DNA from: Akkermansiaceae bacterium | GTDB lineage: Bacteria; Verrucomicrobiota; Verrucomicrobiia; Verrucomicrobiales; Akkermansiaceae | Length of the DNA stretch: 64,000 nt | NCBI GenBank assembly: GCA_013041925.1 | Contig: JABDRB010000013.1 | Span: 248,001 to 312,000, forward strand | Direction: 5' to 3' | Translations under genes and position numbers: made by a program | In this document: positions 25,255 to 33,828 of the stretch, in pieces | Numbering within the stretch: the stretch's first letter is position 1 | How the letters are laid out: each line of letters opens with the position of its first letter | Notes under the pieces: model-generated | Seen by the model: only the letters and a program-made list of their open reading frames with translations | What the model was told of the DNA's origin: nothing | Database searches by the model: none

Positions 25255-25821
25255 TTAACGCGAATGGAAGGACTTTAACTCATCCAAAAGCAACGCCATC
25301 GGAAGCCCGACGACGTTATCGTAATCACCACGCATCTCCGTAATGATCATCTCTCCATGATCCTGGATCGCATACGAGCCCGCTTTATCCATGACATCCA
25401 CCTTCGCCATGTAATGCTCAATCACCTCGGCCGTTAAGCGTTTGAAAACCACCTCCGTAATCGCGTGAAAACAATGGATCGACTCACCGCGAGCAAGGCA
25501 GACACCGGTGCAGACTTGATGCACGCGACCCGACAACTGAGCCAGCATAGCACGAGCCTCGTCCGGATCACTCGGTTTTCCGAGCGGTGTTTGATCGATA
25601 TACACCAGCGTATCCGCGCCGACGACGGTGGCCTCGGCATGATCCTTGGAAACAGCCAATGCCTTGAGTTTCGCATTCGCTTCACAAAGCAAATGCAAGG
25701 GCATCTCAACATCATGTATTTCCTCCGCTGGGGAGGGAATCACCTGAAAGTCGAGCTCAGCAGCGGCGAACATCTGCCGACGCCTCGGCGAGCCAGAAGC
25801 TAAAATCAAATGTCCTGCCAT
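25255..25821 (-). CDS. maf: Maf-family nucleotide pyrophosphatase
   Basis: House-cleaning pyrophosphatase for modified or non-canonical nucleoside triphosphates, linked to septation arrest. From the ATG at 25821, preceded by an AAGGAAGGGTG ribosome-binding site, the protein has 188 residues. It shows LILASGSPRRRQMFAAAEL (about 4-22), VVGADTLVYIDQTPLGKPSDPDEARAML (about 69-96), LSGRVHQVCTG, and AGSYAIQDHG. The longer frame from 25983 is not supported. It follows lexA by 43 bases on the same strand and overlaps no neighbour; tlyA converges six bases away. Confidence 0.94.
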   Translation of the reverse strand: MAGHLILASGSPRRRQMFAAAELDFQVIPSPAEEIHDVEMPLHLLCEANAKLKALAVSKDHAEATVVGADTLVYIDQTPLGKPSDPDEARAMLAQLSGRVHQVCTGVCLARGESIHCFHAITEVVFKRLTAEVIEHYMAKVDVMDKAGSYAIQDHGEMIITEMRGDYDNVVGLPMALLLDELKSFHSR

Positions 25822-25864
25822 CACACCCTTCCTTGAAATTTCGACAAACTCCAGTGACTCGAAG

Positions 25865-26482
25865 TTACGCGGCCGAGCGAAGCAACGCGACGAGCACCCC
25901 TTGGATAATGAGCTCGCGAGCAGGGATGAGGTCCGGGTAGTTTTCATTTTCAGCACGAAGAAATGGCTTACCATTCTCGACAACGTAACGTTTCAACGTC
26001 GTTTCACCATCGATGAGAGCGGCAACGACATCACCCTTGCGTGGCTCACGGAACTCAAGCACCACGGTATCGCCATCACAAATATGGGCATCGATCATGG
26101 ATTCTCCACGGACCTTGAGAGCAAAGGTGCGCGCGTTACCACGGAGGCCAAGCGAGCTGATATCGATCGAGAGGCATCCTTCTTTTTCAGAATCCACATC
26201 CTGAGCCATCCCGGCGGCGATACTTCCGTAAATCGGGATATCCACAATTTCCTCCCGTTCCATTTCCTCAGGAAAGCCGATGCCACATGCTTTGTTCGCC
26301 TTGCGCACGATCACACCCTTGCGTTCAAGCGCACGGAGGTGGCTCATGGCAGCCGTCTGACTGGCAAAATCAAAGTGGCGCTGGATATCACGAGTCGATG
26401 GCATAAACCCCTCGATTCGGTGGGTTTCTTTCAGGTAGTCGAGGACTTCCTGTTGGCGTTGGGTCAATTGGGCGTTAGACAT
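25865..26482 (-). CDS. lexA: LexA repressor
   Basis: SOS-response repressor that dimerises on operators and self-cleaves when RecA filaments form. The 205-residue protein has an N-terminal winged helix (RDIQRHFDFASQTAAMSHLRALERKG, about 31-56) and a C-terminal S24 latent peptidase. The cleavage site is A90-G91 (GSIAAGMAQ), nucleophile S128 (RGESMID) and general base K164 (TTLKRYV). A 14-base palindrome resembling a LexA box lies upstream at 26549-26562, suggesting autorepression. maf follows 43 bases downstream. Confidence 0.95.
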   Translation of the reverse strand: MSNAQLTQRQQEVLDYLKETHRIEGFMPSTRDIQRHFDFASQTAAMSHLRALERKGVIVRKANKACGIGFPEEMEREEIVDIPIYGSIAAGMAQDVDSEKEGCLSIDISSLGLRGNARTFALKVRGESMIDAHICDGDTVVLEFREPRKGDVVAALIDGETTLKRYVVENGKPFLRAENENYPDLIPARELIIQGVLVALLRSAA

Positions 26483-26548
26483 AATGGTGGTGGTGATGAT
26501 TTTGATTAAGGTGATGGTTCAGATGAGCCAACCCGTGTGACTGAACAC

Positions 26549-26562
26549 TGTTTAATGGAACA
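26549..26562. promoter_or_regulatory. lexA: Candidate LexA operator upstream of lexA
   Basis: The sequence TGTTTAATGGAACA matches TGTTC-N4-GAACA, the motif I recall being reported for verrucomicrobial LexA, at all fixed positions but one. It lies 67 bases before the lexA start. Another GAACA half-site lies ten bases to the left (26543-26547) and one to the right (26572-26576). Binding is inferred. Confidence 0.6.
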
Positions 26563-26632
26563 TACGCAAATGAACACCTACCGCAAGAAGAAAGATCACA
26601 ATCTCAACCTGATCGCCCCTCCCCCGAACCCT

Positions 26633-26662
26633 AAAAAAAAGAGCCCCCGTTTCCGGAGGCCC
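26633..26662 (-). terminator. Intrinsic terminator after tpiA
   Basis: On the minus strand GGGCCTCCG and CGGGGGCTC (26641-26662) pair around AAA-type loop bases, followed by eight T bases (complement of 26633-26640). It ends the gapA-pgk-tpiA cluster 34 bases past tpiA. Confidence 0.88.
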
Positions 26663-26695
26663 TTGAATTGAAGTCTCTACCTTACGCACTCGGAA

Positions 26696-27466
26696 CTACT
26701 CGGATTCCGCAACCGCGCTGATGAGATCGAGGAAACTCTGTGGCTCGAGGCTGGCACCTCCGACGAGACCGCCGTCGATATCAGGCTGACTGAGGAGTTC
26801 AGCACCGTTGGCGGCCTTCATGCTGCCACCGTATTGAATGCGGATTTTTTCGGCAAGCTCGCTGGAGTAGAGGCCCGCAATGACGGAGCGGACAAAGGCA
26901 TGAGCCTCTTGGGCCTGCTCGGCACTGGCTACGCGTCCTGTGCCGATCGCCCAGACTGGTTCGTAAGCAACGACGATTTCCTTCATATCTTTTTCACTGA
27001 TGCCCTCGAGGCCTTCGGTGATCTGGCTGCTGAGCACCTCTTCGAGTTGGCCGCCGTCACGTTCTTCCAAAGTCTCACCGATACAGAAAATCGGCTTAAG
27101 ATTGGCGACACGTGCTTGTTTGAGCTTGGCATTAATCACGGCATTGGTCTCACCGTAGAGAGTGCGACGCTCACTGTGACCGATGATCACGTAACGAACA
27201 AAAAGCTCTTTAAGCATCATTGTGCTGACCTCACCGGTGAAGGCACCGTTATCCTGCTCAGAAACATTCTGCGCGGCAATCGCCACGTCAGAGTTTGAGC
27301 TCAGCGCGGCGATCGCGGCTGGAATGGATACGAAGGGAGGAGCAATAACGACGTCAACTTGATCAGTGAGGTTATCGAGTTTACCCGTGAAGGTGGAGAG
27401 AAATGCCTCGGTCTCTTTCGGGCCGAGGTTCATTTTCCAGTTGGCTGCAATAATAGGTTTACGCAT
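26696..27466 (-). CDS. tpiA: Triose-phosphate isomerase
   Basis: Interconverts dihydroxyacetone phosphate and glyceraldehyde 3-phosphate. The 256-residue TIM barrel shows the N-terminal ANWKMNLG (K12), GHSERRTLYGE with the catalytic histidine (about residues 97-107), VAYEPVWAIGTGRVAS with the catalytic glutamate (about 167-182) and the phosphate loop IQYGGSMKAANG (about 211-222). Length and motifs are normal. It is the third gene of a gapA-pgk-tpiA set, 68 bases after pgk, and is followed by a terminator. Confidence 0.97.
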   Translation of the reverse strand: MRKPIIAANWKMNLGPKETEAFLSTFTGKLDNLTDQVDVVIAPPFVSIPAAIAALSSNSDVAIAAQNVSEQDNGAFTGEVSTMMLKELFVRYVIIGHSERRTLYGETNAVINAKLKQARVANLKPIFCIGETLEERDGGQLEEVLSSQITEGLEGISEKDMKEIVVAYEPVWAIGTGRVASAEQAQEAHAFVRSVIAGLYSSELAEKIRIQYGGSMKAANGAELLSQPDIDGGLVGGASLEPQSFLDLISAVAESE

Positions 27467-27534
27467 AATAGTGTGAATTAGGATTTAAGTTTAAATGATT
27501 GAGAATTAAATAAGAGGTCGATTGATCACGATCG

Positions 27535-28728
27535 TTAGACTTCCGTCAGGGCGGCCACTCCAGGAAGATCCTTCCCTTCGAGAAGCTCGAGAGAGGCCCC
27601 GCCACCCGTCGAGATAAAGGAAACCTGATCTTCAAGATTGTATTTTTTCACCGCCGTTACGGAGTCGCCACCACCCACGATCGACAGTGCGTCGCTCTTG
27701 GCCACCGCTTCCGCTACCGCTTTGGTGCCCGCTTCGAAAGAGGCCATTTCAAAGACCCCCATCGGTCCATTCCAGACGATGGTTTTAGCTTTCATGACTT
27801 CTGCTGAAAATTCTTCGATGGCGGCATCACCGATATCGAGTCCCATCCAACCATCATCGATCCCAGCGCCAACTGAGGTAACAACCCTCGTTTCCACTCC
27901 GTCTTTAAACTCTTGGGCAACTCGGTTGTCGACAGGCAAGAGGAATCGCGTGTTTTTCTCCTCGGCAAGTTTGAGGATATCGAGAGCCAGATCGAGTTTA
28001 TCTTCTTCGACCAGTGAATCACCCACAGGATGCCCCTGTGCCTTGCGGAAGGTGTAGGCCATGGCGCCACCAATGATAAAGGTGTCCGCCTTTTCAAGAA
28101 GAGCTGTGATGACTTCGATCTTGTCGCTCACCTTCGCTCCGCCCATGATCACAAGAAACGGACTTCCAGGCGTCGCTAATTTATCACAGAGAAATTCAAG
28201 TTCACGCTCGATGAGGAACCCCATCGCACTTTGGGAAACATGATGAGTCACTCCCTCAGTGGATGCATGCGCACGGTGGGCCGTGCCAAAGGCGTCGTTA
28301 ACAAAGATGTCCGCTCCACCAGCAAGGGTGCGGGCAAAATCAGAGCCATTTGTTTTCTCCTCCGCATAAAAACGTGTGTTTTCCAAGAGGAGCACTTCCC
28401 CCGCCTGAAGGGCCGCACGGGCAGCCTCGGTTTCTGCACCCACGCAGCTTTCTGCAAAGGCAACTTCTTTGCCCAACAGTTCAGCAAGGCGCGCTGCGGC
28501 TGGACTAAGCGAATACTTCGGATCGGGTTCACCCTTCGGGCGTCCAAGGTGAGAACAGAGCACCAACTTGGCACCCCCATCTAGAAGATGCTTGATACTC
28601 GGCAGCGCTGCCACAATACGTGTGTCGTCGGTGATTTCACCGGCAGCATTCAAAGGAACATTAAAATCGACACGCATCAGGACGGATTTACCGCTGAGCT
28701 CAAGGTCGCGAATACTTAGTTTGGCCAT
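27535..28728 (-). CDS. pgk: Phosphoglycerate kinase
   Basis: Transfers phosphate from 1,3-bisphosphoglycerate to ADP in glycolysis. The 397-residue monomer has the N-terminal substrate domain motif VLMRVDFNVPLNAAGEITDD (about 15-34), CSHLGRPKGEPDPKYSL (about 58-74), ENTRFYAEE, DAFGTAHRAHAST and the C-terminal nucleotide site GGGDSVTAVKK with GGGASLELLEG. All typical residues are present. A hairpin terminator separates it from gapA upstream, so it may depend partly on read-through or on its own promoter. Confidence 0.97.
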   Translation of the reverse strand: MAKLSIRDLELSGKSVLMRVDFNVPLNAAGEITDDTRIVAALPSIKHLLDGGAKLVLCSHLGRPKGEPDPKYSLSPAAARLAELLGKEVAFAESCVGAETEAARAALQAGEVLLLENTRFYAEEKTNGSDFARTLAGGADIFVNDAFGTAHRAHASTEGVTHHVSQSAMGFLIERELEFLCDKLATPGSPFLVIMGGAKVSDKIEVITALLEKADTFIIGGAMAYTFRKAQGHPVGDSLVEEDKLDLALDILKLAEEKNTRFLLPVDNRVAQEFKDGVETRVVTSVGAGIDDGWMGLDIGDAAIEEFSAEVMKAKTIVWNGPMGVFEMASFEAGTKAVAEAVAKSDALSIVGGGDSVTAVKKYNLEDQVSFISTGGGASLELLEGKDLPGVAALTEV

Positions 28729-28753
28729 TTTTTGTTAGATTTAAATCGTTGAG

Positions 28754-28788
28754 AAAAAAGGCGGGGAAAGTTTCCCTCCCCCGCCTTT
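28754..28788 (-). terminator. Intercistronic terminator between gapA and pgk
   Basis: On the minus strand AAAGGCGGGG (28779-28788) and CCCCGCCTTT (28757-28766) form a ten-base stem around GAGGGAAACTTT; the T-rich end continues to 28754. It lies 18 bases after gapA and 26 before pgk, so it probably attenuates expression of pgk and tpiA relative to gapA. Confidence 0.8.
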
Positions 28789-28805
28789 GATGAATTACAT
28801 ATAGA

Positions 28806-30178
<1,373 letters not shown>

Positions 30179-31873
30179 ATGACAGACATTCCCTTTACCC
30201 AGCTTGGCCTATGTGACGAGCTCCTTGAGGCCATCCACGACCTAGGCTACGAAAGCCCCTCACCCATTCAGGCAAAAGCCATCCCCCCCATCCTTCTCGG
30301 CAACGATATCGTTGGCCTTTCGGAAACAGGGTCGGGAAAAACAGCCGCCTTCACCCTGCCCGCGCTTCAGATGATCGATCTCGATCGCTCTGAGGCCCAA
30401 GTCCTCATCCTCTCGCCCACACGCGAACTCTGCGTCCAAGTCTGCGAGGAGGTGCATCGCCTTGGAGCTCACATGAAAGGCCTGCGTGCCGTCCCTGTTT
30501 ATGGAGGCACACCCATCGACCGCCAAATCACCCAACTTAAGCGGGGTGCCCATATTATTGTAGGTACTCCAGGTCGCCTTCTCGACCACCTCCGCCGGAA
30601 AACCCTGAAACCCGCGACCATCAAGCTCGCCATCCTCGATGAAGCCGACCGTATGCTCGATATGGGGTTCAGAGAGGATATGGAAGACCTGCTGGGGGCC
30701 ATGCAAGCCGATCACCAGACGCTTTTCTTCTCTGCCACCATGAATAAGCAGGTGCAGAAACTCATCCAGAAATTTGGCAACAACCCGCAGGAACTCGCCA
30801 TCAAGGGCCAAACAAAAACGGTTTCCACCGTCACCCAAACCTATTACGAAGTGCGTAACCGATCCAAAGTCGAGGTGCTTACCCGCCTTTTGGATATGGA
30901 CAGCCCAAGACTCGCCGTCATTTTCTGCAACACCAAACGCAGCGTGGACGAATGCACCGAGTCGTTGACCGCACGGGGATACGCAGCGGACAAACTCCAC
31001 GGCGATATCGGCCAGCAAGCACGCGAACGCACAACCAAGCGATTCCGTGAAGGGAAATTTGAACTCCTCGTTGCCACTGACGTCGCTGCTCGCGGCCTGG
31101 ATATCGACGATGTAGAGGCCGTCTTTAACTACGACATCCCACAGGACCCGGAAGATTACGTCCACCGCATCGGACGCACCGGACGCGCAGGACGTGAAGG
31201 GCGCGCTGTAAGCTTCGTCTTCGGGCGCGACATCTACCGACTCCAAAGTATTGAACGGTATACCAAACAGCATATTCAACGTGCTAAAATCCCGACCCAA
31301 GAAGAAGTTGAGGGCAAGCGCGCTGATCAACTTTTCGACCTTGTCCAAGGCCGACTTGAAAAAGAGGTCAGCCACGGATTCCGCCACTACATCGATCGTT
31401 TACTCGACCAAGGCCACACCGCCACGGACATCGCATCCACCCTGTTCGAGCTCCTGCGCGAATCCATCGGTCGCGAAGGCGAGGAGATCATCGAAGACCG
31501 GCCCGACTACAAACCGGAAAAAGACCGCAGTTCCCGCCGCAACCGAGAGAAGGGGCGTGATGACCGTAAAGACAACCGCAGCAGCGACAAACGAGAGCGC
31601 GGAGATCAAAAAGAACGACGCAAAAAAGACCCCAACATGACCACCCTCTTTGTCAGTCTCGGGAAAGCCGCCGGAGTGCGCCCAAGTGACCTCCTCGGCA
31701 TGTTCTACCGAGAGGGGAAAATCCCAGATAACTCGGTGGGCCACATCCAGCTTTTCGACCGTCACTCACTGGTGGATGTGGATAAAAAATGTGCGCAACA
31801 ACTCTGCGACGCCCTAGCTCATTCCAAATTGAGAAATCAAAGGTTCCGCATCGGCCCCGACCGCATGGGGTAA
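30179..31873 (+). CDS. DEAD-box RNA helicase (DeaD/CsdA-like)
   Basis: ATP-dependent RNA helicase, probably for ribosome assembly or cold adaptation. The 564 residues have the Q motif [26 protein letters not shown] near the start, Walker [12 protein letters not shown] (about 43-53), [21 protein letters not shown] (DEAD about 149-160), [25 protein letters not shown] and [13 protein letters not shown]. An arginine- and lysine-rich disordered linker (about 440-485) leads to a C-terminal DbpA-type RNA-binding domain (about 487-560, [21 protein letters not shown]). It has a long upstream gap; the DUF2288 gene follows. Confidence 0.95.
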   Translation: MTDIPFTQLGLCDELLEAIHDLGYESPSPIQAKAIPPILLGNDIVGLSETGSGKTAAFTLPALQMIDLDRSEAQVLILSPTRELCVQVCEEVHRLGAHMKGLRAVPVYGGTPIDRQITQLKRGAHIIVGTPGRLLDHLRRKTLKPATIKLAILDEADRMLDMGFREDMEDLLGAMQADHQTLFFSATMNKQVQKLIQKFGNNPQELAIKGQTKTVSTVTQTYYEVRNRSKVEVLTRLLDMDSPRLAVIFCNTKRSVDECTESLTARGYAADKLHGDIGQQARERTTKRFREGKFELLVATDVAARGLDIDDVEAVFNYDIPQDPEDYVHRIGRTGRAGREGRAVSFVFGRDIYRLQSIERYTKQHIQRAKIPTQEEVEGKRADQLFDLVQGRLEKEVSHGFRHYIDRLLDQGHTATDIASTLFELLRESIGREGEEIIEDRPDYKPEKDRSSRRNREKGRDDRKDNRSSDKRERGDQKERRKKDPNMTTLFVSLGKAAGVRPSDLLGMFYREGKIPDNSVGHIQLFDRHSLVDVDKKCAQQLCDALAHSKLRNQRFRIGPDRMG

Positions 31874-31910
31874 TCACCAATGGGTATCCAAGCCCATGAC
31901 CTGCGTTGCT

Positions 31911-32273
31911 ATGGACAACAGCCGCCATCATCCAGACAACTCTCCGGATTCCTTGCATTATGGTGTCTTGGGCGATGATACCCAGACCACTCCCGAGAAG
32001 CTCAAGAAATACACCGGCATCGTCGATTGGGAATACCTCCAACCCCACTTCGATTCAGGTGCTCTCATCTACGTCGACCCCGGCCTCTCGATCACGGAGG
32101 TCGGCCAAGCACTCGCAGATGACGACAAGGAAAAGACAAGCGCCTGGCTCAAATCAGGCGACCTCGTCAAACCCTCCGCCCCCCACGCCCAGTGGTGGCA
32201 GGAAAACCCACAGGAGTTCAAAGCTCTCGTTGTCTCACCCTTTGTCCTGATGCAGCCGGTAAGCTCCGCTTAA
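31911..32273 (+). CDS. DUF2288 family protein
   Basis: A 120-residue cytoplasmic protein matching the DUF2288 pattern: KLKKYTGIVDWEYLQPHFDSGALIYVDPGLSITEVGQALADDDKEKTSAWL, then SGDLVKPSAPHAQWW and the C-terminal FKALVVSPFVLMQP. Function is unknown. The frame is also open from an ATG at 31896 (five residues more); neither start has a clear ribosome-binding site, and the first 35 residues are poorly conserved in such families. It follows the helicase gene by 37 bases and may be co-transcribed. A bidirectional hairpin terminator follows. Confidence 0.85.
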   Translation: MDNSRHHPDNSPDSLHYGVLGDDTQTTPEKLKKYTGIVDWEYLQPHFDSGALIYVDPGLSITEVGQALADDDKEKTSAWLKSGDLVKPSAPHAQWWQENPQEFKALVVSPFVLMQPVSSA

Positions 32274-32335
32274 CCGATTCGGTCATCATAACCGAGAAAC
32301 CATCACGCTTCCATCAAGCCCTGCATACTAGGCAC

Positions 32336-32374
32336 AAAAAAGCCTCACATCCGAAAATGTGAGGTCTTTTTTTT
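32336..32374. terminator. Bidirectional intrinsic terminator
   Basis: CCTCACAT (32343-32350) and ATGTGAGG (32357-32364) form the stem, with six A bases before it (32336-32341) and a T-run after it (32367-32374). It serves the DUF2288 gene on the plus strand and the tRNA-Asp transcript on the minus strand. Confidence 0.88.
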
Positions 32375-32388
32375 AACCTAAAGTAAAG

Positions 32389-32465
<77 letters not shown>

Positions 32466-32553
32466 TTTACTTTCCTTGGGCGGGCGGAACCTAGGAAGAT
32501 TCCACCTCGCTGGCAATCACTTTTTTCATCAAAATGCATTTTTATTTCGCATC

Positions 32554-33480
32554 TTAGCTCAAAGCCACAACCGCAGCCTCCAAACTGGCGACATCCTCGA
32601 CAGAAATCACCTGCACCGACTTATCAATTCGGCCCATTAACCCAGCCAAGACCTTACCCGGCCCAAGCTCAAGAAATATCGTATTCCCCTCAGCCACAAG
32701 CTTTTGCATCGATGCCGTCCAGCGCACCGACCCCGTCACCTGCTGCTCAAGCATTAATTTAATATCATCGGCTCCCTCCACAGCACGTGCTGCGAAGTTA
32801 CAAATCACGGGAATCGAGGGCTCGGCAAATTTCGTCTCGGCAAGCACTGCTGACAACTTCTCCTGCGCACTCTTCATCAACCTCGAATGGTAGGCACCGG
32901 CCACATTGAGTTTTTTACCCATACGGACACCACGCCCCTTGGCTTCCGCCACCGCTTTGTCGATGCCGGCCTCATCACCCGAAATCACAATCTGCCCGAC
33001 CGTATTAAAATTCGCTACATCCACACCGCAGTCGGCCGCGAGCTGTGCCACATCCTCTTCCTTGCCTCCGATCATCGCCGCCATCGCTCCATCGGTGGCA
33101 TCACATGCCTCCCCCATAAACAACCCACGTTGCTCGACAATTTTCAGCCCTGTTTTAAAATCAAACGTGCCCGCCAATGTGTGCGCCGTAAATTCACCCA
33201 AGGACAGACCGGCGGTCGCCACAGGATTCAGCTCAGGCAGCTTCTCCTTGAGCATCGCAAGACACGCCAACCCATGCAGGTAAAGAGCTGGCTGACAGCG
33301 CGACGTCTTGGTCAACTCCTCATCGGGACCATTAAACATGATATCACTCAGGGAATACCCCAACGCTTCATCCGCTTGCGCAAACATCTCCTTGACCGCT
33401 GGATAGGCATCCGCCAAATCCTGACCCATCCCTACCTTCTGTGCTCCTTGACCGGAAAATAATACAACAACGTTTTTCAT
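32554..33480 (-). CDS. fabD: Malonyl-CoA:ACP transacylase
   Basis: Moves malonyl groups from CoA to acyl carrier protein for fatty-acid synthesis. From the ATG at 33480 the product has 308 residues. The N-terminal VVLFSGQGAQKVGMGQDL is typical. The active-site motif reads AGLSLGEFTAH, with leucine instead of histidine next to the serine (usual GHSLG). Further motifs are VNFNTVGQIVISGD-like text and LNVAGAYHSRLM with the catalytic histidine, then FLELGPGKVLAGLM. An upstream ATG at 33585 adds 35 cysteine-rich residues and is rejected. No other fab gene is adjacent; fabV lies about 8 kb away. Confidence 0.93.
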   Translation of the reverse strand: MKNVVVLFSGQGAQKVGMGQDLADAYPAVKEMFAQADEALGYSLSDIMFNGPDEELTKTSRCQPALYLHGLACLAMLKEKLPELNPVATAGLSLGEFTAHTLAGTFDFKTGLKIVEQRGLFMGEACDATDGAMAAMIGGKEEDVAQLAADCGVDVANFNTVGQIVISGDEAGIDKAVAEAKGRGVRMGKKLNVAGAYHSRLMKSAQEKLSAVLAETKFAEPSIPVICNFAARAVEGADDIKLMLEQQVTGSVRWTASMQKLVAEGNTIFLELGPGKVLAGLMGRIDKSVQVISVEDVASLEAAVVALS

Positions 33481-33828
33481 AGTGCCTTTTTCTAAAGGAC
33501 ACCCCCGCGATAAGCAAGCCTGCATCGGATCTGCGGAACACTTGCAAAACGATGCAATACGGCGACGCATCACGTTGGCCAGCATGGACTACTCATCGCG
33601 CTGTTTTACCAGTGTTATTCTTGCGATTAAAAAGGTGGATTAACCCCTCAAAAAATGGATCGATCAGTTCGGATCCCCATGCCTTGCGGGCTCTGCATGA
33701 GGCATTATCACGCGTCCGCCCACCATTATCCGAGAGAAAAAAGACCAAGGTTTTTTCTCTCGGTTGATGGTCATCGAGGGATTCAATAGGTGCCCGACAC
33801 CATCATCGACAGCGCTGATCAGCGCGGC
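33481..33828. other. Non-coding gap with a perfect 13-bp inverted repeat
   Basis: No supported gene lies in these 348 bases. The striking element is an inverted repeat with 13-base perfect arms, CCGAGAGAAAAAA (33730-33742) and TTTTTTCTCTCGG (33751-33763), around an 8-base loop. It could be an unusual terminator on either strand (the T-run lies within the stem) or a relic of a mobile element. Confidence 0.5.

Noticed and set aside
30260-31387. 375-codon minus-strand frame over the DEAD-box helicase
   Set aside because: The helicase has every core motif in frame; the antisense frame has none.
33552-33767. 71-codon plus-strand frame in the gap after fabD
   Set aside because: No ribosome-binding site, no recognisable domain, and it ends inside the 13-base inverted repeat.
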